Below are positions 19,197-30,052 of a stretch of 39,696 bases of DNA, piece by piece. Within the stretch, counting starts at the first letter, position 1. Each line of letters starts with the position of its first letter. Position numbers and translations under genes: made by a program. This DNA comes from Azoarcus sp. Lineage in GTDB: Bacteria; Pseudomonadota; Gammaproteobacteria; Burkholderiales; Rhodocyclaceae. The notes under the pieces are model-generated. The model was given only the letters and a program-made list of their open reading frames with translations, was not told the DNA's origin and did no database searches. The stretch spans positions 1-39,696 of the forward strand of contig JAITMK010000079.1 in the NCBI GenBank assembly GCA_031277415.1, written 5' to 3'.

Positions 19197-19892
19197 TCAC
19201 GGCACTTGCGTGCTACCCATATATGAACGGATGCGTTTGGCGCGTGCCTGGAGCGCCGGGCCGAAAGTATGGCCGTACCGGCGGGGACTGGGTAGCGTGA
19301 CTGCGAGACGGGCGCTTGCTGCCGGTCCGAGGCGGGAGGCGGGAACCTGGTAATAGTGGCGGGCTGCCGCTTCTGCGCCAAAAATGCCGTCACCCCATTG
19401 CGCGACGTTCAGATATACCTCCAGGATGCGGCGCTTGCTCCATAGTTTTTCGATCATCATGGCGATGATTGCTTCCTGGCCTTTGCGGAGATAGCTGCGA
19501 CTCGGCGAGAGGAACAGATTTTTTGCCAGTTGCTGCGTGACGGTGGATCCGCCTGCCTGCGTCTTCCCACGGGTGAGGTTTTTTTCCAGCGCAAGCTGGA
19601 TTCCATCCCAGTCGAATCCGTCATGTTCGAGAAAACGGCTGTCCTCGGCAGCGATGACGGCACGTTTGAGATGAATGGATATTTTCTCGTAAGGCACCCA
19701 GGTATGGGCCAGTTTGGCCTGCGGCTTCCTGGCTTGCAATTCAGCCTGTGCGAGCCGCATGAAACGGGTGCTGGAAGGATTGTTGTCGCGCCAGTAGAGG
19801 ATGTGGGCGAAAAACCAGACTTGTACGCCGAGCACAAGCACGAAAATCAGCAACAGGCTGCGCCACAGCCAGCGAAAAATGCGCTTGCTCAA
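19197..19892 (-). CDS. mtgA: Monofunctional biosynthetic peptidoglycan transglycosylase
   Basis: MtgA polymerises lipid II into glycan strands at the outer face of the inner membrane. The 231-residue protein has one N-terminal membrane anchor (WLWRSLLLIFVLVLGVQVWF). The GT51 motifs are EDSRFLEHDGFDWDGI (catalytic Glu), GGSTVTQQLAKNLFL, and KRRILEVYLNVAQWGDGIFG. The start is TTG at 19892, overlapping the aroE stop as TTGA, which points to translational coupling. The length is normal for the family. Confidence 0.95.
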   Translation of the reverse strand: MSKRIFRWLWRSLLLIFVLVLGVQVWFFAHILYWRDNNPSSTRFMRLAQAELQARKPQAKLAHTWVPYEKISIHLKRAVIAAEDSRFLEHDGFDWDGIQLALEKNLTRGKTQAGGSTVTQQLAKNLFLSPSRSYLRKGQEAIIAMMIEKLWSKRRILEVYLNVAQWGDGIFGAEAAARHYYQVPASRLGPAASARLAVTLPSPRRYGHTFGPALQARAKRIRSYMGSTQVP

Positions 19893-20725
19893 CTGTGGGA
19901 TGCCAGTTTACGGCGCAATTCGGAGAGCACGGATGTGCTGCTCGGACGCACGCCACGCCAGAGGGCAAAACTCTCCGCCGCCTGCTCGACCAGCATGCCG
20001 AGTCCGTCGGAGAGCCGTGAAGCACCTGCCGTGCGTGCCCAGGTCAGGAAGGGGGTGCCGTTTTCGCTGTACATCATGTCGTAGGCGAAGGCATCGGGAG
20101 CAAAAATGTTTCCGGACAAGGGCAATGTTTTATTTTCAAGGCTTGCAGAGGTGGCATTGATGACGACATCGAACTCCCATCCGCCGATGTCTTCATAGCC
20201 TCCGGCAGTAAAGGCGGTTTGCCCGGCGTAAGGCGCAAAGGCGGCGCGAAGTTCCTGCGCCCGCTTGACGGTGCGGTTGACGATGGTCAGGGAGGAGGGT
20301 TTTGTCTGGAACAGGGGGAAGAGGACTCCGCGCGCCGCGCCGCCTGCGCCGAGTAGTAGCACGTGACGGCCTGCAAGCGGGCAGGCGAGGTTGGTGATGA
20401 GATCACGCACCAGTCCGATGCCGTCGGTATTATCGCCGAGGATGGCATCGTTTTCAAAAGTAAGTGTGTTGACAGCCCCGGCCAGCCTGGCCCGCTCTGT
20501 CAGACGGGTGGCAAGTGAACAAGCTTCGATTTTGAATGGCACGGTAACATTGGCCCCACGCCCGCCTTCGGCGCGGAACATCCGCACAGTATCGGAAAAA
20601 CCGTCCAGCGGCGCGATCAGCGCCCGGTAACTCAGTTCCTGCCGTGTCTGGCGGGCAAACGCAGCGTGAATGAAGGGCGATTTGCTGTGCTCGACAGGGT
20701 GACCGATGAGGGCATAACAATCCAT
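19889..20725 (-). CDS. aroE: Shikimate 5-dehydrogenase
   Basis: AroE reduces 3-dehydroshikimate to shikimate with NADPH in aromatic amino acid synthesis. Motifs are GHPVEHSKSPFIH for substrate binding, NVTVPFK with the catalytic Lys, NTDGIG with the catalytic Asp, and GAGGAARGVLFPL for NADPH. The ATG at 20725 is chosen because the family N-terminus starts there; a GTG at 20740 would add five residues. The ribosome site is weak. It overlaps mtgA by four bases. A MITE-like insertion sits between it and the upstream tonB-like gene, so its transcription may depend on that region. Confidence 0.95.
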   Translation of the reverse strand: MDCYALIGHPVEHSKSPFIHAAFARQTRQELSYRALIAPLDGFSDTVRMFRAEGGRGANVTVPFKIEACSLATRLTERARLAGAVNTLTFENDAILGDNTDGIGLVRDLITNLACPLAGRHVLLLGAGGAARGVLFPLFQTKPSSLTIVNRTVKRAQELRAAFAPYAGQTAFTAGGYEDIGGWEFDVVINATSASLENKTLPLSGNIFAPDAFAYDMMYSENGTPFLTWARTAGASRLSDGLGMLVEQAAESFALWRGVRPSSTSVLSELRRKLASHS

Positions 20726-20793
20726 TGTGGCGCGCGACACGTATTCGGATTCACGTATGTACCATTACACGCGCGGTGGTGCAACCCAGGTGG

Positions 20794-20928
20794 CAAAAAG
20801 AAGGACGAGTCTCAGTTTGAATCACGGCCTTCTTTCAGTGCCTCGAATCCCTCTCCCGCTTGCGGGAGAGGGTGCCCCAAAGGGGCGGGAGAGGGGAGTT
20901 TTTCAAACTGAGACACTACCAAAAAGAA
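20794..20928. mobile_element. MITE-like element with terminal inverted repeats and 9-bp duplication
   Basis: Perfect 13-bp inverted repeats GTCTCAGTTTGAA/TTCAAACTGAGAC (20809-20821, 20902-20914) enclose two internal hairpins: CCCTCTCCCGC/GCGGGAGAGGG (20849-20872) and GCCCC-AAA-GGGGC (20874-20886). The 9-mer CAAAAAGAA stands on both sides, at 20794-20802 and 20920-20928, as expected of a target-site duplication. The core is about 117 bp with no coding capacity, so it would need a transposase in trans. It lies between the tonB-like stop and aroE. Confidence 0.7.
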
Positions 20929-20930
20929 TG

Positions 20931-21821
20931 TTATCTGGTTTTCAGTCTGAGTTTATTGTTGGTGAATGTCCAGGTGCTGATGATCTCGATCTCGTCCCAA
21001 TCCTTGGCGATATCGGGAGGGAATGACGCATAGGGGGCTCCCCGAGCGACAATCTTCAGTGCCGCTTCATCCAGAACAGGATGCTTTGATTTTCTTTGAA
21101 TGTCGACTTTCTTGATGGTTCCGTCTTTCCTGATGGTGACAGCCAGCATCAGGCTGCCGTATATCTTGCCGCGCGCAGCGGTGGGGTAGTTCAGTTCGCC
21201 GATGCGTTCTGCCTTGGCACGCCAGCTTGCAAAGTACTGGGCGAAGTGAAATTCCTTCACGTTTGGAGAGATCGACTTTTTACGCGGGCGCTGATTGTAG
21301 GCACGAGTCTTTTCATCGATTTCGGCTTCGAGCTTGATCGCCATTGCCGTGGAGTCTTGTGCATCCGCACCGGAAACGGGCTGCCGTGCGGAGGCTTCCT
21401 CCTCGGGAGTTTTCGGTTTGATGGCAGCGCCGGAATCGCCTTCCTGGGTCAAAACCTGCTCGAATTGCGGCTGCTGCATTGCTGATGGCTGTCCTCGTGT
21501 CATGTCGACAAGGTCGCTGCCTTCGCGCATGGTTTCCTGCGGCATCAGCGGTGAAGTAGCCCGGATATTTTCGCTGCTGTCGCCTCCGCCTTCAAGGTTG
21601 GCTTGCGCCAGTGCCTGCACCTCTTTCGGGGCCGCGTGGTGGCGCGCATTGACGAGGATTACGTCAAGGTTGGGCATCTGCCCCGGGGGTCTTACGGGCA
21701 TGGTGAACTGGATGAGCATCACCAGGAAGTGCAACACGACCGAGACGGCGAAGCCTGTGCCCAGACGCCTGTTCTGGTCGAGGGTTCTTGTTGCGGGAAG
21801 AAAAGATGGCTTCGGTGTCAT
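20931..21821 (-). CDS. TonB-like energy transducer protein
   Basis: The 296-residue protein has a single N-terminal membrane segment (GFAVSVVLHFLVMLIQF), a long polar Gln/Glu/Ala-rich periplasmic stretch (residues about 60-190), and a C-terminal TonB-like domain (IGELNYPTAARGKIYGSLML, then VTIRKDGTIKKVDIQRKSKH). It probably couples the proton-motive force to outer-membrane processes, but no ExbBD genes are near and the Pro-rich spacer of classical TonB is weak. The gene follows rnb in the same direction after 76 bp, a linkage I recall as usual in these betaproteobacteria. The MITE begins within 3 bp of its stop. Confidence 0.85.
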   Translation of the reverse strand: MTPKPSFLPATRTLDQNRRLGTGFAVSVVLHFLVMLIQFTMPVRPPGQMPNLDVILVNARHHAAPKEVQALAQANLEGGGDSSENIRATSPLMPQETMREGSDLVDMTRGQPSAMQQPQFEQVLTQEGDSGAAIKPKTPEEEASARQPVSGADAQDSTAMAIKLEAEIDEKTRAYNQRPRKKSISPNVKEFHFAQYFASWRAKAERIGELNYPTAARGKIYGSLMLAVTIRKDGTIKKVDIQRKSKHPVLDEAALKIVARGAPYASFPPDIAKDWDEIEIISTWTFTNNKLRLKTR

Positions 21822-21897
21822 GGGGTGATTCTACGCAAGCAACCGGGTCTCGGGCGATTCTGTCAAATAGGGAGTGAACGATTATGTTCTGTTTTCG

Positions 21898-23796
21898 TCA
21901 ATATTCCATCTCTTCCTGCGTCTCCGGGTCGGGTTCGGCGAGGGTGCCGAGATACCGAGCATCGACTTCGACGTCGATGAGGTCGCTGCCCGTAATGGTC
22001 AGGCTGATTTTTGAACCGGGAAATTGCGCAGGAAGTGAAGGTACTTTGAAAATGAACGGAATGTCGATGAGGCGGACGAGATTGTCGCGCAACACGATAG
22101 CTTCTGTCGCGTGCTCGTTGTTTTGCCGCAACCATCGCACACACCAGTAACGCTCGATACGGCGCTGGAATTCGAGATATTCGGCGTAAGCCAGTTCAAA
22201 ATCGCGCATCGCCTCCATTAAATCGGTTGATTTGGGCGCGAAGGCCGGGGCGGTGCCGTTGAGCACGGCGATGATTTGCCATTGGTTGACCAGGTCGGTG
22301 TAGCGGCGCAGCGGGGAACTCGACCAGGCATAGCAATCGACGCCAAGCCCTTCGTGCGGCGCGGCTACCGTCGCCATGCGCACTTTGCCGCCGCTTTGCA
22401 CGCGATATAGACCGGGGACGCCGGATTCATCGAGCAGTCGACCCCAGGTGGAATTGGCAAGGATCATCAATTCGGCAACGAGTTTGTCCAGCGGCGAGCC
22501 GCGCAAACGTTGCCCGATGGTGACTGCGCCGGGGCCGTCCGGCGTGTTTTGTTCCCAGTCGACGGAAAAGGAGTAATCCACCTGATGCGCGTTTTCGGAG
22601 GGTTTGCCGCGTCCGGCTTCGAGCACCGTGGCGATGTCCCAAAGCAGGGTGAGTTCCTTTTTCCAGGGAAAATCCGGGCCGCCTTTCGTCAGCGTCGTTT
22701 CGTTGAAAACCGGTTCGATGTCATGGTGGCGCAGATTGGCAACCACCGGCACGTCTTCGATGCGGCTTTCGTGGCCGACGATGGTGAGATCGGAACGCAC
22801 ATCGAGATAAAGCGACACGGCAGGGCGAACACCGCCCGCGCTGAGCGTGAAGGCCGTGACCACATCATCGGGCAGCATCGTGATCTTGTTGCCCGGCATG
22901 TAAACGGTAGACAAGCGCCTTCGCGCGATGGCATCGAGCCTGGAGCCGCGCGTAAAACCCAGGGCGGGCGCGGCGATATGGATGCCGATCTTCCAGCCGC
23001 CCTCGGGCCGGGGGGTGACGGAAAAGGCATCGTCGATTTCCGTGGTCGAGGCATCGTCGATCGAGAATGCGGCAACCTCCGCGCGGGGCAGGGCAGCCGG
23101 GAGAACGGGCGGATCGAAAGCCGGAAAATCCGTGCCTTCCGGGAATTGCTCGAACAGGAAACGATTGAAATGGTAGTCGTGGCTCGACGACAGCGCGCCG
23201 CATTCCAGTAACAATTTTGCCGCAGAGAGTCCTGTGTCGACGCAGGCCGCTTCCAGCGCTTTGACTTCGATCCGGTTGCGATCCGGGCGATAAAGCAATT
23301 GGGGAACCTGGTCATTGAATTCGGGGGGCAACTGTTTTGACACCAATTCCGCGCGCATCCGTTCGAGGTCTTCGGCCTGGCGGCGTTTTTTCTCCATGCC
23401 CGCCTTTGCCGCATGAAGGATGTCCTCCGGAGCTTTGCGGAAACGCCCCTTGCCCCGGCGGTGAAACCACATTGGCGCAGCGTGCAGCGAAAACAGCATT
23501 GCGGCAGACTCTACTGCGTCCGGCGTGTGCCCGTAGTATTCGGCTGCGAGTTCCGGGAATGCAAATTCTTCGTCACCGCAGACTTCCCACAGGAAGTCCG
23601 TATCGAATCCGGCGGCAGCGGTCTCTGCGCGGGTCAACAATTCGGCGGGGGAGGGTTCCCGGAATTCGAGCAGCACGTTGGCGCGCTTCAACTTCACCCG
23701 TTTGCCGTGGATATTTTCGATCTGAAGCGAACTGTCGTTGTCAGCCAGCACGGTACCGGCCTTGAAGCTGCCCTCTTCTTCAAATAAGACGAACAT
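21898..23796 (-). CDS. rnb: RNase II/R-family exoribonuclease
   Basis: The 632-residue protein has an RNB catalytic domain from about residue 240. The metal-binding signature AFSIDDASTTEIDDAFSV (243-260) holds the conserved Asp residues for processive 3'-5' degradation of RNA. SSPLRRYTDLVNQ near the end is also conserved. The N-terminal 200 residues differ from E. coli RNase II, and the C-terminus appears S1-like but short. The ATG at 23796 follows the uppP stop by 15 bp, so both are one operon. It could be called an RNB-domain protein rather than true Rnb. Confidence 0.9.
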   Translation of the reverse strand: MFVLFEEEGSFKAGTVLADNDSSLQIENIHGKRVKLKRANVLLEFREPSPAELLTRAETAAAGFDTDFLWEVCGDEEFAFPELAAEYYGHTPDAVESAAMLFSLHAAPMWFHRRGKGRFRKAPEDILHAAKAGMEKKRRQAEDLERMRAELVSKQLPPEFNDQVPQLLYRPDRNRIEVKALEAACVDTGLSAAKLLLECGALSSSHDYHFNRFLFEQFPEGTDFPAFDPPVLPAALPRAEVAAFSIDDASTTEIDDAFSVTPRPEGGWKIGIHIAAPALGFTRGSRLDAIARRRLSTVYMPGNKITMLPDDVVTAFTLSAGGVRPAVSLYLDVRSDLTIVGHESRIEDVPVVANLRHHDIEPVFNETTLTKGGPDFPWKKELTLLWDIATVLEAGRGKPSENAHQVDYSFSVDWEQNTPDGPGAVTIGQRLRGSPLDKLVAELMILANSTWGRLLDESGVPGLYRVQSGGKVRMATVAAPHEGLGVDCYAWSSSPLRRYTDLVNQWQIIAVLNGTAPAFAPKSTDLMEAMRDFELAYAEYLEFQRRIERYWCVRWLRQNNEHATEAIVLRDNLVRLIDIPFIFKVPSLPAQFPGSKISLTITGSDLIDVEVDARYLGTLAEPDPETQEEMEY

Positions 23797-23811
23797 GAAT
23801 TTCCGCCGCGC

Positions 23812-24645
23812 TCAGTCTGGCAAAGTCCAGTTAACAAGACCGAAGTACCAGGTAGCGAACACGATCAATCCGAAGATGATCCGGTAATAGGCAAACGGTA
23901 CGAAAGTGTGGGTGGAAATGTAACGCAGCAGGAAGCGCACCGCCCATATTGCCGAGATGAACGAGGCTGCACAGCCGACCGCAAAGAACGGGATGTGTTC
24001 CACCTGGAGTAGATTCCTGCTTTCGTAGACATCCAGCACTGTGGCCGCAAGCATGGTTGGTATGGCAAGGAAGAAGGAAAACTCCGTGGCGGCCTTGCGC
24101 GACAGGCCGAAAATAACCCCGCCGATGATCGTCGCTCCTGCGCGAGAGGTGCCGGGAATCATCGACAATGCCTGCGCAAAGCCGATCTTGACCGCAGTGG
24201 ACGCAGTCATGTCATCGATATCCGCCTGTTGCGGACGATCCCGGAGAAATCGTTCGATGACGAGGATGATGAAACCACCTACGATCAGCGCGCCCGCAAC
24301 GACGAGAGGACTGAACAATACTTTTTTGATTTCCGTGTGAAATGCCAACCCCAGGATGGCTGCGGGCAGGAAGCTGAGGATGAGCATCAGCACAAACCGC
24401 ATGCTGCGACGGTCGCGCCGCAGGGTTCCGACCGCAACCTCGCCAATCTTCGTCCGGTAGATCCAGCATACGGCAAGGATGGCGGCAAACTGGACGACGA
24501 TTTCGAAGACCTTGCCGATTTCGTCGTGGGTGCCGAGCAAATCACCGGCGATGATGAGATGCCCCGTTGATGAAATCGGCAGGAACTCGGTCAACCCCTC
24601 GACAATGCCAAGCAGTACCGCAGTGATGAAAGTCTGGATATCCAT
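23812..24645 (-). CDS. uppP: Undecaprenyl-diphosphatase
   Basis: UppP (BacA) dephosphorylates undecaprenyl pyrophosphate, recycling the lipid carrier for peptidoglycan synthesis and giving bacitracin tolerance. The 277-residue integral membrane protein has [14 protein letters not shown] at 16-29 with the catalytic Glu and Ser/His, and the second motif [10 protein letters not shown]. Seven to eight hydrophobic segments are visible. The ATG at 24645 lies 14 bp past the yidD stop. Confidence 0.96.
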   Translation of the reverse strand: MDIQTFITAVLLGIVEGLTEFLPISSTGHLIIAGDLLGTHDEIGKVFEIVVQFAAILAVCWIYRTKIGEVAVGTLRRDRRSMRFVLMLILSFLPAAILGLAFHTEIKKVLFSPLVVAGALIVGGFIILVIERFLRDRPQQADIDDMTASTAVKIGFAQALSMIPGTSRAGATIIGGVIFGLSRKAATEFSFFLAIPTMLAATVLDVYESRNLLQVEHIPFFAVGCAASFISAIWAVRFLLRYISTHTFVPFAYYRIIFGLIVFATWYFGLVNWTLPD

Positions 24646-24659
24646 TGGGGGAAACGAAA

Positions 24660-24911
24660 TTATTTTGATTGGGGCGGTACGGGATCGAAGCCGCCGGGAT
24701 GCCAGGGGTGGCAGCGCAGAACGCGCATGAGCGCCAGTCGTAATCCCTTGAAAATGCCATGCACGGCAAGGGCTTCAAGCGCGTATTCGGAACAAGTCGG
24801 GTAAAACCGGCAACGCGGCCCCAGCAGCGGGCTGATGCCCAACTGATAGCCGCGGATCAGGAGGCGAAGAAAGCCCTGAAGCGGGCGGCTCACTGCTATA
24901 TCAGCCACCAT
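24660..24911 (-). CDS. yidD: Membrane protein insertion efficiency factor YidD
   Basis: The 83-residue protein has the invariant YidD core [17 protein letters not shown] and the C-terminal [12 protein letters not shown]. YidD assists YidC in inserting inner-membrane proteins. In most proteobacteria it sits between rnpA and yidC near dnaA; here it lies between dksA and uppP. The ATG at 24911 overlaps dksA by 11 nt; a GTG at 24893 (MSRPLQG) fits the family N-terminus equally well. Confidence 0.92.
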   Translation of the reverse strand: MVADIAVSRPLQGFLRLLIRGYQLGISPLLGPRCRFYPTCSEYALEALAVHGIFKGLRLALMRVLRCHPWHPGGFDPVPPQSK

Positions 24912-25332
24912 GCATCTTCTTGAGTTTTTCGCGGCGTTCCTGAGCTTCGATCGACAAAGTGGCAGTGGGGCGGGCAAGCAGACGGGCAATGCCGATGGGT
25001 TCACCCGTTTCTTCGCAGTAGCCGTAATCACCGGAGTCGATGCGCGAAATGGTTTCTTCGATTTTTTTCAGCATCTTGCGCTCGCGGTCACGTACCCGCA
25101 GTTCCAGGGTGTGCTCTTCTTCCACGCTGGCCCGGTCGGAAGGGTCCGGGGTGGATTCGTTATCCTGCAAGTGAGTTGTGGTTTCCTGAGCATTGCTGAG
25201 GAGCAGCCTTCTCTCTTCATGTAAGCGTTGACGAAAAAAGTCCAATTGCCGCGGCGACATGTAGTCGGATTCTGCCGCAGACAGAATTTCTTCTTCTGTC
25301 ATCAAACCAAAAGATTCGATATTTTTACTCAT
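24901..25332 (-). CDS. dksA: DksA family RNA polymerase-binding transcription factor
   Basis: DksA enters the RNA polymerase secondary channel and works with ppGpp to control stable RNA and amino-acid promoters. The 143-residue form (ATG 25332) has a coiled coil whose tip carries DPSDRAS (residues 63-69), the functional DxxDxA motif. The zinc-finger region [19 protein letters not shown] keeps only Cys106; the other three cysteines of the C4 site are absent (TG and TLSIEAQ in their places), so zinc is probably not bound. A longer frame from TTG 25374 is possible but lacks a ribosome site. The order is dksA-yidD-uppP-rnb. Confidence 0.93.
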   Translation of the reverse strand: MSKNIESFGLMTEEEILSAAESDYMSPRQLDFFRQRLHEERRLLLSNAQETTTHLQDNESTPDPSDRASVEEEHTLELRVRDRERKMLKKIEETISRIDSGDYGYCEETGEPIGIARLLARPTATLSIEAQERREKLKKMHGG

Positions 25333-25484
25333 CGCCGTGCATCCCTCGTTCATTGCTTGTCTAAGCTGGTCCAATCAGCAACCCGTAATTCTAGCGCAAA
25401 GAGGTGTTTGCTGCGATAGATGCTTGTTCACGGATCAAGGAACATGTCACATCCACGCGGACGGCGCATTTCGGCTGTTTCCGG

Positions 25485-26879
25485 TTATTTCCAGCCGCCG
25501 CCGAGAACCTTGTAGAGCATTACCCGATTGCTGGCTTCGGAGAGCCGTGTGGCAATCAGTTCCTGTTCGGCAAGGTATTGGGAACGTTGCGCATCGAGCA
25601 GCACGAGATGGCTGTCAAGACCGCCACGGTAGCGGGCTTCGGACAGGCGATAGCTTTCATTGGCGGCATTGACGAGTTCTCTGCGGGCATCGAGTTGCTC
25701 GGCAAGGGTGGCGCGGTCGGCGAGCGCATCAGCCACTTCGCGGAAGGCGGACTGGATGGTTTTTTCGTATTGCGCAACCTGAATGTCGCGTTCGATTTCG
25801 GCGCGGTCGAGGCTGGCGCGCAATGCTCCGGCGTGGAAGACAGGCAAGGTGATCTGGGGCGCGAAAGTCCATAGCCGTGTGCCTGACTCGAACAACCCGT
25901 CCAGTGTGCCGCTGGCCGTGCCCGCCCCGGCAGTCAGGGATATGCGCGGGAAGAACGCAGCTCTGGCAGCGCCGATGTTGGCGTTTGCGGCACGCAGCAT
26001 GTGCTCTGCCTGCAAGACATCGGGCCGCTTCACCAGAACTTCGGAAGGTACACCGGCAGGCAGATCGGCAACGGTGGAAAGAGCCGCTGCCAGTGTTTTG
26101 GCTTGCAGATTCTCGGGTATCGGTACGCCGGCAAGCAGAGCAAGCGCGTTACGGTCGCGGGCAAGCTGGGCAGTGTAACGGGCGGAATCGGCACGGGCGC
26201 GTTCCATGGCGGTACGCGCCTGTGCGAGGTCGAGCGCGGAAGCCGCGCCCGCGTCGAGACTCCTCTTGATGAGTTCGACGGATTTTTGTTGGGTGGCGAA
26301 AGTGCGGCTGGCGAGGTCGAGCAACTCGTAATCGGCAGCCAGCGCCAGCCAGGCATTGGCAATTTCGGAGACGAGGCTGATCTGCGCGCCACGGCGGGCT
26401 TCTTCGGTAGCCAGATAGGTTTCGACTGCCTGATCGTTCAGACTGCGGATGCGGCCAAAGAAATCCAGTTCCCAGGAAGTGCCGATGGCGGCGGTATATT
26501 GGCGGTTGATGGTCGCATTCCCGGTGGGACTGATGCTCTCCGGCATACGTTGGGCGTTTTGGCCTCCCGCCAGATCGACCGAAGGAAGAAGGTCGGCGCG
26601 CTGAATGCGGTACATGGCGCGGGCGCGCTCGATGTTGAGCGCGGTGATTCTCAGGTCGCGGTTGTTGGTGAGCGCGAGTTCGATAATCACGCGCAGGCGG
26701 GTGTCGGCGAAATAATCACGCCAGGGTAGTTCGGCGGCGTCCGTGGCGCCGACGCCGCCAACCGCGTCCCACTCGGACGGAACGGGCAGGGCAGGGCGTT
26801 CGTAATGGGGAGTAAGCGTGCACCCGGCAGCAAAGGCGGCCGTCAGCGCAGCGCACAGAACGCGAAGCGGGAAGGTCAT
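25485..26879 (-). CDS. RND efflux outer-membrane lipoprotein (OprM/NodT family)
   Basis: The 464-residue protein is the outer-membrane channel of a tripartite pump. It has a lipoprotein signal ([12 protein letters not shown]), the start of the mature part [14 protein letters not shown] usual for the NodT group, and two OEP repeats with paired long helices. Its ATG overlaps the stop of the RND pump gene as ATGA, so the two are translated together. No terminator was recognised after the stop. The substrate is unknown. Confidence 0.93.
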   Translation of the reverse strand: MTFPLRVLCAALTAAFAAGCTLTPHYERPALPVPSEWDAVGGVGATDAAELPWRDYFADTRLRVIIELALTNNRDLRITALNIERARAMYRIQRADLLPSVDLAGGQNAQRMPESISPTGNATINRQYTAAIGTSWELDFFGRIRSLNDQAVETYLATEEARRGAQISLVSEIANAWLALAADYELLDLASRTFATQQKSVELIKRSLDAGAASALDLAQARTAMERARADSARYTAQLARDRNALALLAGVPIPENLQAKTLAAALSTVADLPAGVPSEVLVKRPDVLQAEHMLRAANANIGAARAAFFPRISLTAGAGTASGTLDGLFESGTRLWTFAPQITLPVFHAGALRASLDRAEIERDIQVAQYEKTIQSAFREVADALADRATLAEQLDARRELVNAANESYRLSEARYRGGLDSHLVLLDAQRSQYLAEQELIATRLSEASNRVMLYKVLGGGWK

Positions 26880-29800
26880 GATTCGACACCTTTCGTGGAG
26901 GAGAGATTCGCGGCGTCTTGCTGCCGGGATTTGTCCTTGAAGATGAGTTTGATGGTGACGTAGAACAGCGGAACGAACAAGATGCCGATGGCGGTCGCAG
27001 AGATCGTCCCGCCCAGTACGCCAGTGCCGATGGCGTTCTGGCTGCCTGAACCCGCGCCGGTTGCCTTGACGAGCGGAAACACGCCGAGCGCGAAGGCAAG
27101 CGAGGTCATCAGGATGGGGCGCAATCGCATCCGCGCCGCCAGCAGGGCGGATTCGATCAGTTTTTTGCCGGAGTCCAGTTCGGCCTTGGCGAATTCGACG
27201 ATCAGAATCGCGTTTTTCGCGGATAAACCGATGGTGGCGAGCAGACCAACCTGGAAGTAAACGTCGTTTGATAGCTCGCGCATGGTGGCGGCAAGGAGCG
27301 CGCCGAGGACGCCCAGCGGAATGACCATGATAACGGCGAAGGGGACTGACCAGCTTTCATAAAGGGCTGCCAGACACAGGAAGACCACTAATATGGAAAG
27401 GGCGTAGAGCGCCGGGGCCTGGGCGCCGGAACGGAGTTCTTCAAAAGAAACGCCGGTCCAGGAAAAACCGATACCTGGCGGGAGTTGTTTGGCAATTTCT
27501 TCGATGGCGGCCATTGCTTCGCCCGTGGATCGTCCCGGTGCGGCGGCGCCCTGGATCTGGAGTGAAGGTTGCCCGTTGTAACGTTCCAGCCGGGGAGATC
27601 CGAAAGTCCATCGCTTGGAGGTGAAGGCGGAGAAAGGCACCATCTCGCCGTTACGGTTGCGCACGTACCATTTGTCGAGGTCCTCCGGGGTCATCCGGGA
27701 AGGAGCGTCGGCTTGCAGATAGACCTTTTTGATGCGGCCTCGGTCGAGAAAGTCATTGACGTAGACACCGCCCCAGGCGATAGACAGGGTATTGTTGATG
27801 TCGCTCACGGTGACTCCCAGCGCCCCGGCTTTGGCGTGGTCGATGTCGAGCGCGAATTCCGGGCCATCTTCCATGCCGTTGGGTCGCACGCCCATGAGGC
27901 GCTCGTCTCGTGAGGCCATCCCCAGAAGTTTGTTGCGTGCGGCCACCAGCGCCTCATGCCCAAGGCCGCCCCGATCCTGCAACTGGAGATCGAACCCGTT
28001 GGCCGTACCCAGTTCCAGCACGGCGGGGGGGATGATGGCAAACACCATTGCTTCGCGGATTTCCGAGAACTCCTTATTGGCTCGCATTGCGTAGTCCCAC
28101 ACCCTCTGCGAGGCTTCCGTGCGTTCGTCCCAGTGCTTGAGCCGGATGAACCCCATGCCCATGTTTTGCCCGACACCGCCGAAGCCGAATCCGGCGATAG
28201 TGAAAACGGTGTCGATTTTTTCTTTTTGAGGATCCAGTTCCTGGTAGTACTTGCGCACATTTTCGAGCACGGCAAGAGTGCGCTCCTGCGTGGCTGCGGT
28301 TGGCAAGGTAACGAGGGTCGGCATCAACCCCTGATCCTCTTCCGGCAGGAAGGAAGTCGGCAGAAGGCGGAAAAGCGCGGCCATTACAACGATGATTGCG
28401 CCGTATATCAGCAGAAAAAACATCTTGTGACGCAGAATGGCGCCGACGGTATTCACGTAACGTTCGGTGTTGCGGGCGAACATGCCGTTGAACCAGTGAA
28501 AGAAACCTCTGAACCAGCTCTTTTCACCCGCTTCATGGCCCTTTTCTATCGGCTGAAGGATGGTGGCGCACAAGGCCGGAGTGAGGATGATGGCTACCAG
28601 TACGGAAAGCACCATTGCCGAGACAATGGTGATTGAGAACTGCCGGTAAATGACGCCGGTGGATCCGCCAAAGAAGGCCATCGGAATGAACACTGCCGAG
28701 AGCACCATCGCGATGCCGATCAAGGCGCTGGTGATCTGATCCATCGACTTGCGGGTAGCTTCCCTGGGAGGAAGTCCTTCTTCCCGCATGATGCGTTCGA
28801 CATTTTCGACAACGACAATGGCATCGTCGACGAGCAGGCCGATGGCGAGCACCAGCCCGAACATGGTCAGCGTATTGATGGAGAATCCAAAGGCGGCCAT
28901 GACTCCGAAAGTGCCCAACAACACCACAGGCACGGCAATGGTCGGAATCAGGGTGGCGCGGAAATTTTCCAGGAAGAGGAACATCACCAGGAAAACAAGG
29001 AAAATGGCCTCGACCAGGGTCCAGACCACTTCATTGATCGAGATGCGAATGAAGGGGGTGGTGTCGTAGGGATAAATGACTTCGACGCCTTCCGGGAAGT
29101 AGGGCGCGAGTTCCTCAACCTTGGCCTTGACCGCATCGGCTGTTTTCAGGGCGTTGGCTCCGGCGGCAAGCTTGATGCCGATACCTCCGGAAGGTTTGCC
29201 GTTGTTCAAGGCGCGAAAACCGTAATTTTCCTGGCCGATTTCGGCGCGAGCCACGTCACGCAGCCGTACTTCGCCGCCGTCTTGCGCGCTGCGCAGCAGG
29301 ACAGACTCGAACTGTTCGACCGTTTGCAGGCGGCTTTGCGCGGTGATGCTGGCAGTAAAGCCTTGCCCCGGCACTGCCGGCGTACCACCGAGTTGCCCGG
29401 CAGAAACCTGGGTGTTCTGGGCAATCAGCGCGTTCTGCACATCGGCAGGGGTGAGGTTGTATTTGTTGAGCTTGTTCGGGTCGATCCAAATGCGCATCGA
29501 GTATTGGGAGCCGAATACCTGCACCTCGCCCACGCCCGTGACGCGGGTGAGCGGGTCCTGCACGTTGGCGACGAGGTAATCCGCCAGGTCGGCGCTCTCG
29601 AAGCGTTCATTGCTCGACACGAAACCAACAATCATCAAAAAGTTGCGCGCCGATTTGACAACCTGCACACCTTGTTGCTGCACGGCCTGCGGCAGCAGGG
29701 GCAAGGCAAGTTGCAGCTTGTTCTGGGTCTGAACCTGGGCGATATCGGGATTGACTCCCGCGTCAAAGGTGAGCGTAACGGATGTCTGTCCGTAGGAGTT

Positions 29801-30046
29801 GCTCGTGGAGCTCATATAGAGCAGGCCGTCGATGCCGGTCATCTTTTGTTCGATGATCTGGGTGACGGACTCTTCTACCGCCTTGGCCGACGCGCCGGGA
29901 TAAGTGGCGTTGATGACGACCGTGGGGGGGGCGATGTCCGGGTATTGCTGAACCGGAAGGGTATTGATGGACAACACCCCTGCCATCATGATGAGGATGG
30001 CAATGACCCAGGCAAAAATGGGTCTGTCGATGAAAAAGCGTGCCAT
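26876..30046 (-). CDS. RND efflux transporter permease subunit (AcrB/MexB, HAE1 type)
   Basis: The 1056-residue inner-membrane drug/proton antiporter starts with [20 protein letters not shown]. The proton-relay Asp407-Asp408 lie in [15 protein letters not shown], at the same numbers as in E. coli AcrB, and the partner Lys is in [12 protein letters not shown]. Twelve membrane segments and two large periplasmic domains are present. It exports varied hydrophobic or amphiphilic compounds. The gene lies 6 bp after the adaptor gene and overlaps the channel gene by four bases. Regulation is probably by the divergent TetR protein. Confidence 0.96.
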   Translation of the reverse strand: MARFFIDRPIFAWVIAILIMMAGVLSINTLPVQQYPDIAPPTVVINATYPGASAKAVEESVTQIIEQKMTGIDGLLYMSSTSNSYGQTSVTLTFDAGVNPDIAQVQTQNKLQLALPLLPQAVQQQGVQVVKSARNFLMIVGFVSSNERFESADLADYLVANVQDPLTRVTGVGEVQVFGSQYSMRIWIDPNKLNKYNLTPADVQNALIAQNTQVSAGQLGGTPAVPGQGFTASITAQSRLQTVEQFESVLLRSAQDGGEVRLRDVARAEIGQENYGFRALNNGKPSGGIGIKLAAGANALKTADAVKAKVEELAPYFPEGVEVIYPYDTTPFIRISINEVVWTLVEAIFLVFLVMFLFLENFRATLIPTIAVPVVLLGTFGVMAAFGFSINTLTMFGLVLAIGLLVDDAIVVVENVERIMREEGLPPREATRKSMDQITSALIGIAMVLSAVFIPMAFFGGSTGVIYRQFSITIVSAMVLSVLVAIILTPALCATILQPIEKGHEAGEKSWFRGFFHWFNGMFARNTERYVNTVGAILRHKMFFLLIYGAIIVVMAALFRLLPTSFLPEEDQGLMPTLVTLPTAATQERTLAVLENVRKYYQELDPQKEKIDTVFTIAGFGFGGVGQNMGMGFIRLKHWDERTEASQRVWDYAMRANKEFSEIREAMVFAIIPPAVLELGTANGFDLQLQDRGGLGHEALVAARNKLLGMASRDERLMGVRPNGMEDGPEFALDIDHAKAGALGVTVSDINNTLSIAWGGVYVNDFLDRGRIKKVYLQADAPSRMTPEDLDKWYVRNRNGEMVPFSAFTSKRWTFGSPRLERYNGQPSLQIQGAAAPGRSTGEAMAAIEEIAKQLPPGIGFSWTGVSFEELRSGAQAPALYALSILVVFLCLAALYESWSVPFAVIMVIPLGVLGALLAATMRELSNDVYFQVGLLATIGLSAKNAILIVEFAKAELDSGKKLIESALLAARMRLRPILMTSLAFALGVFPLVKATGAGSGSQNAIGTGVLGGTISATAIGILFVPLFYVTIKLIFKDKSRQQDAANLSSTKGVES

Positions 30047-30052
30047 GATCGT

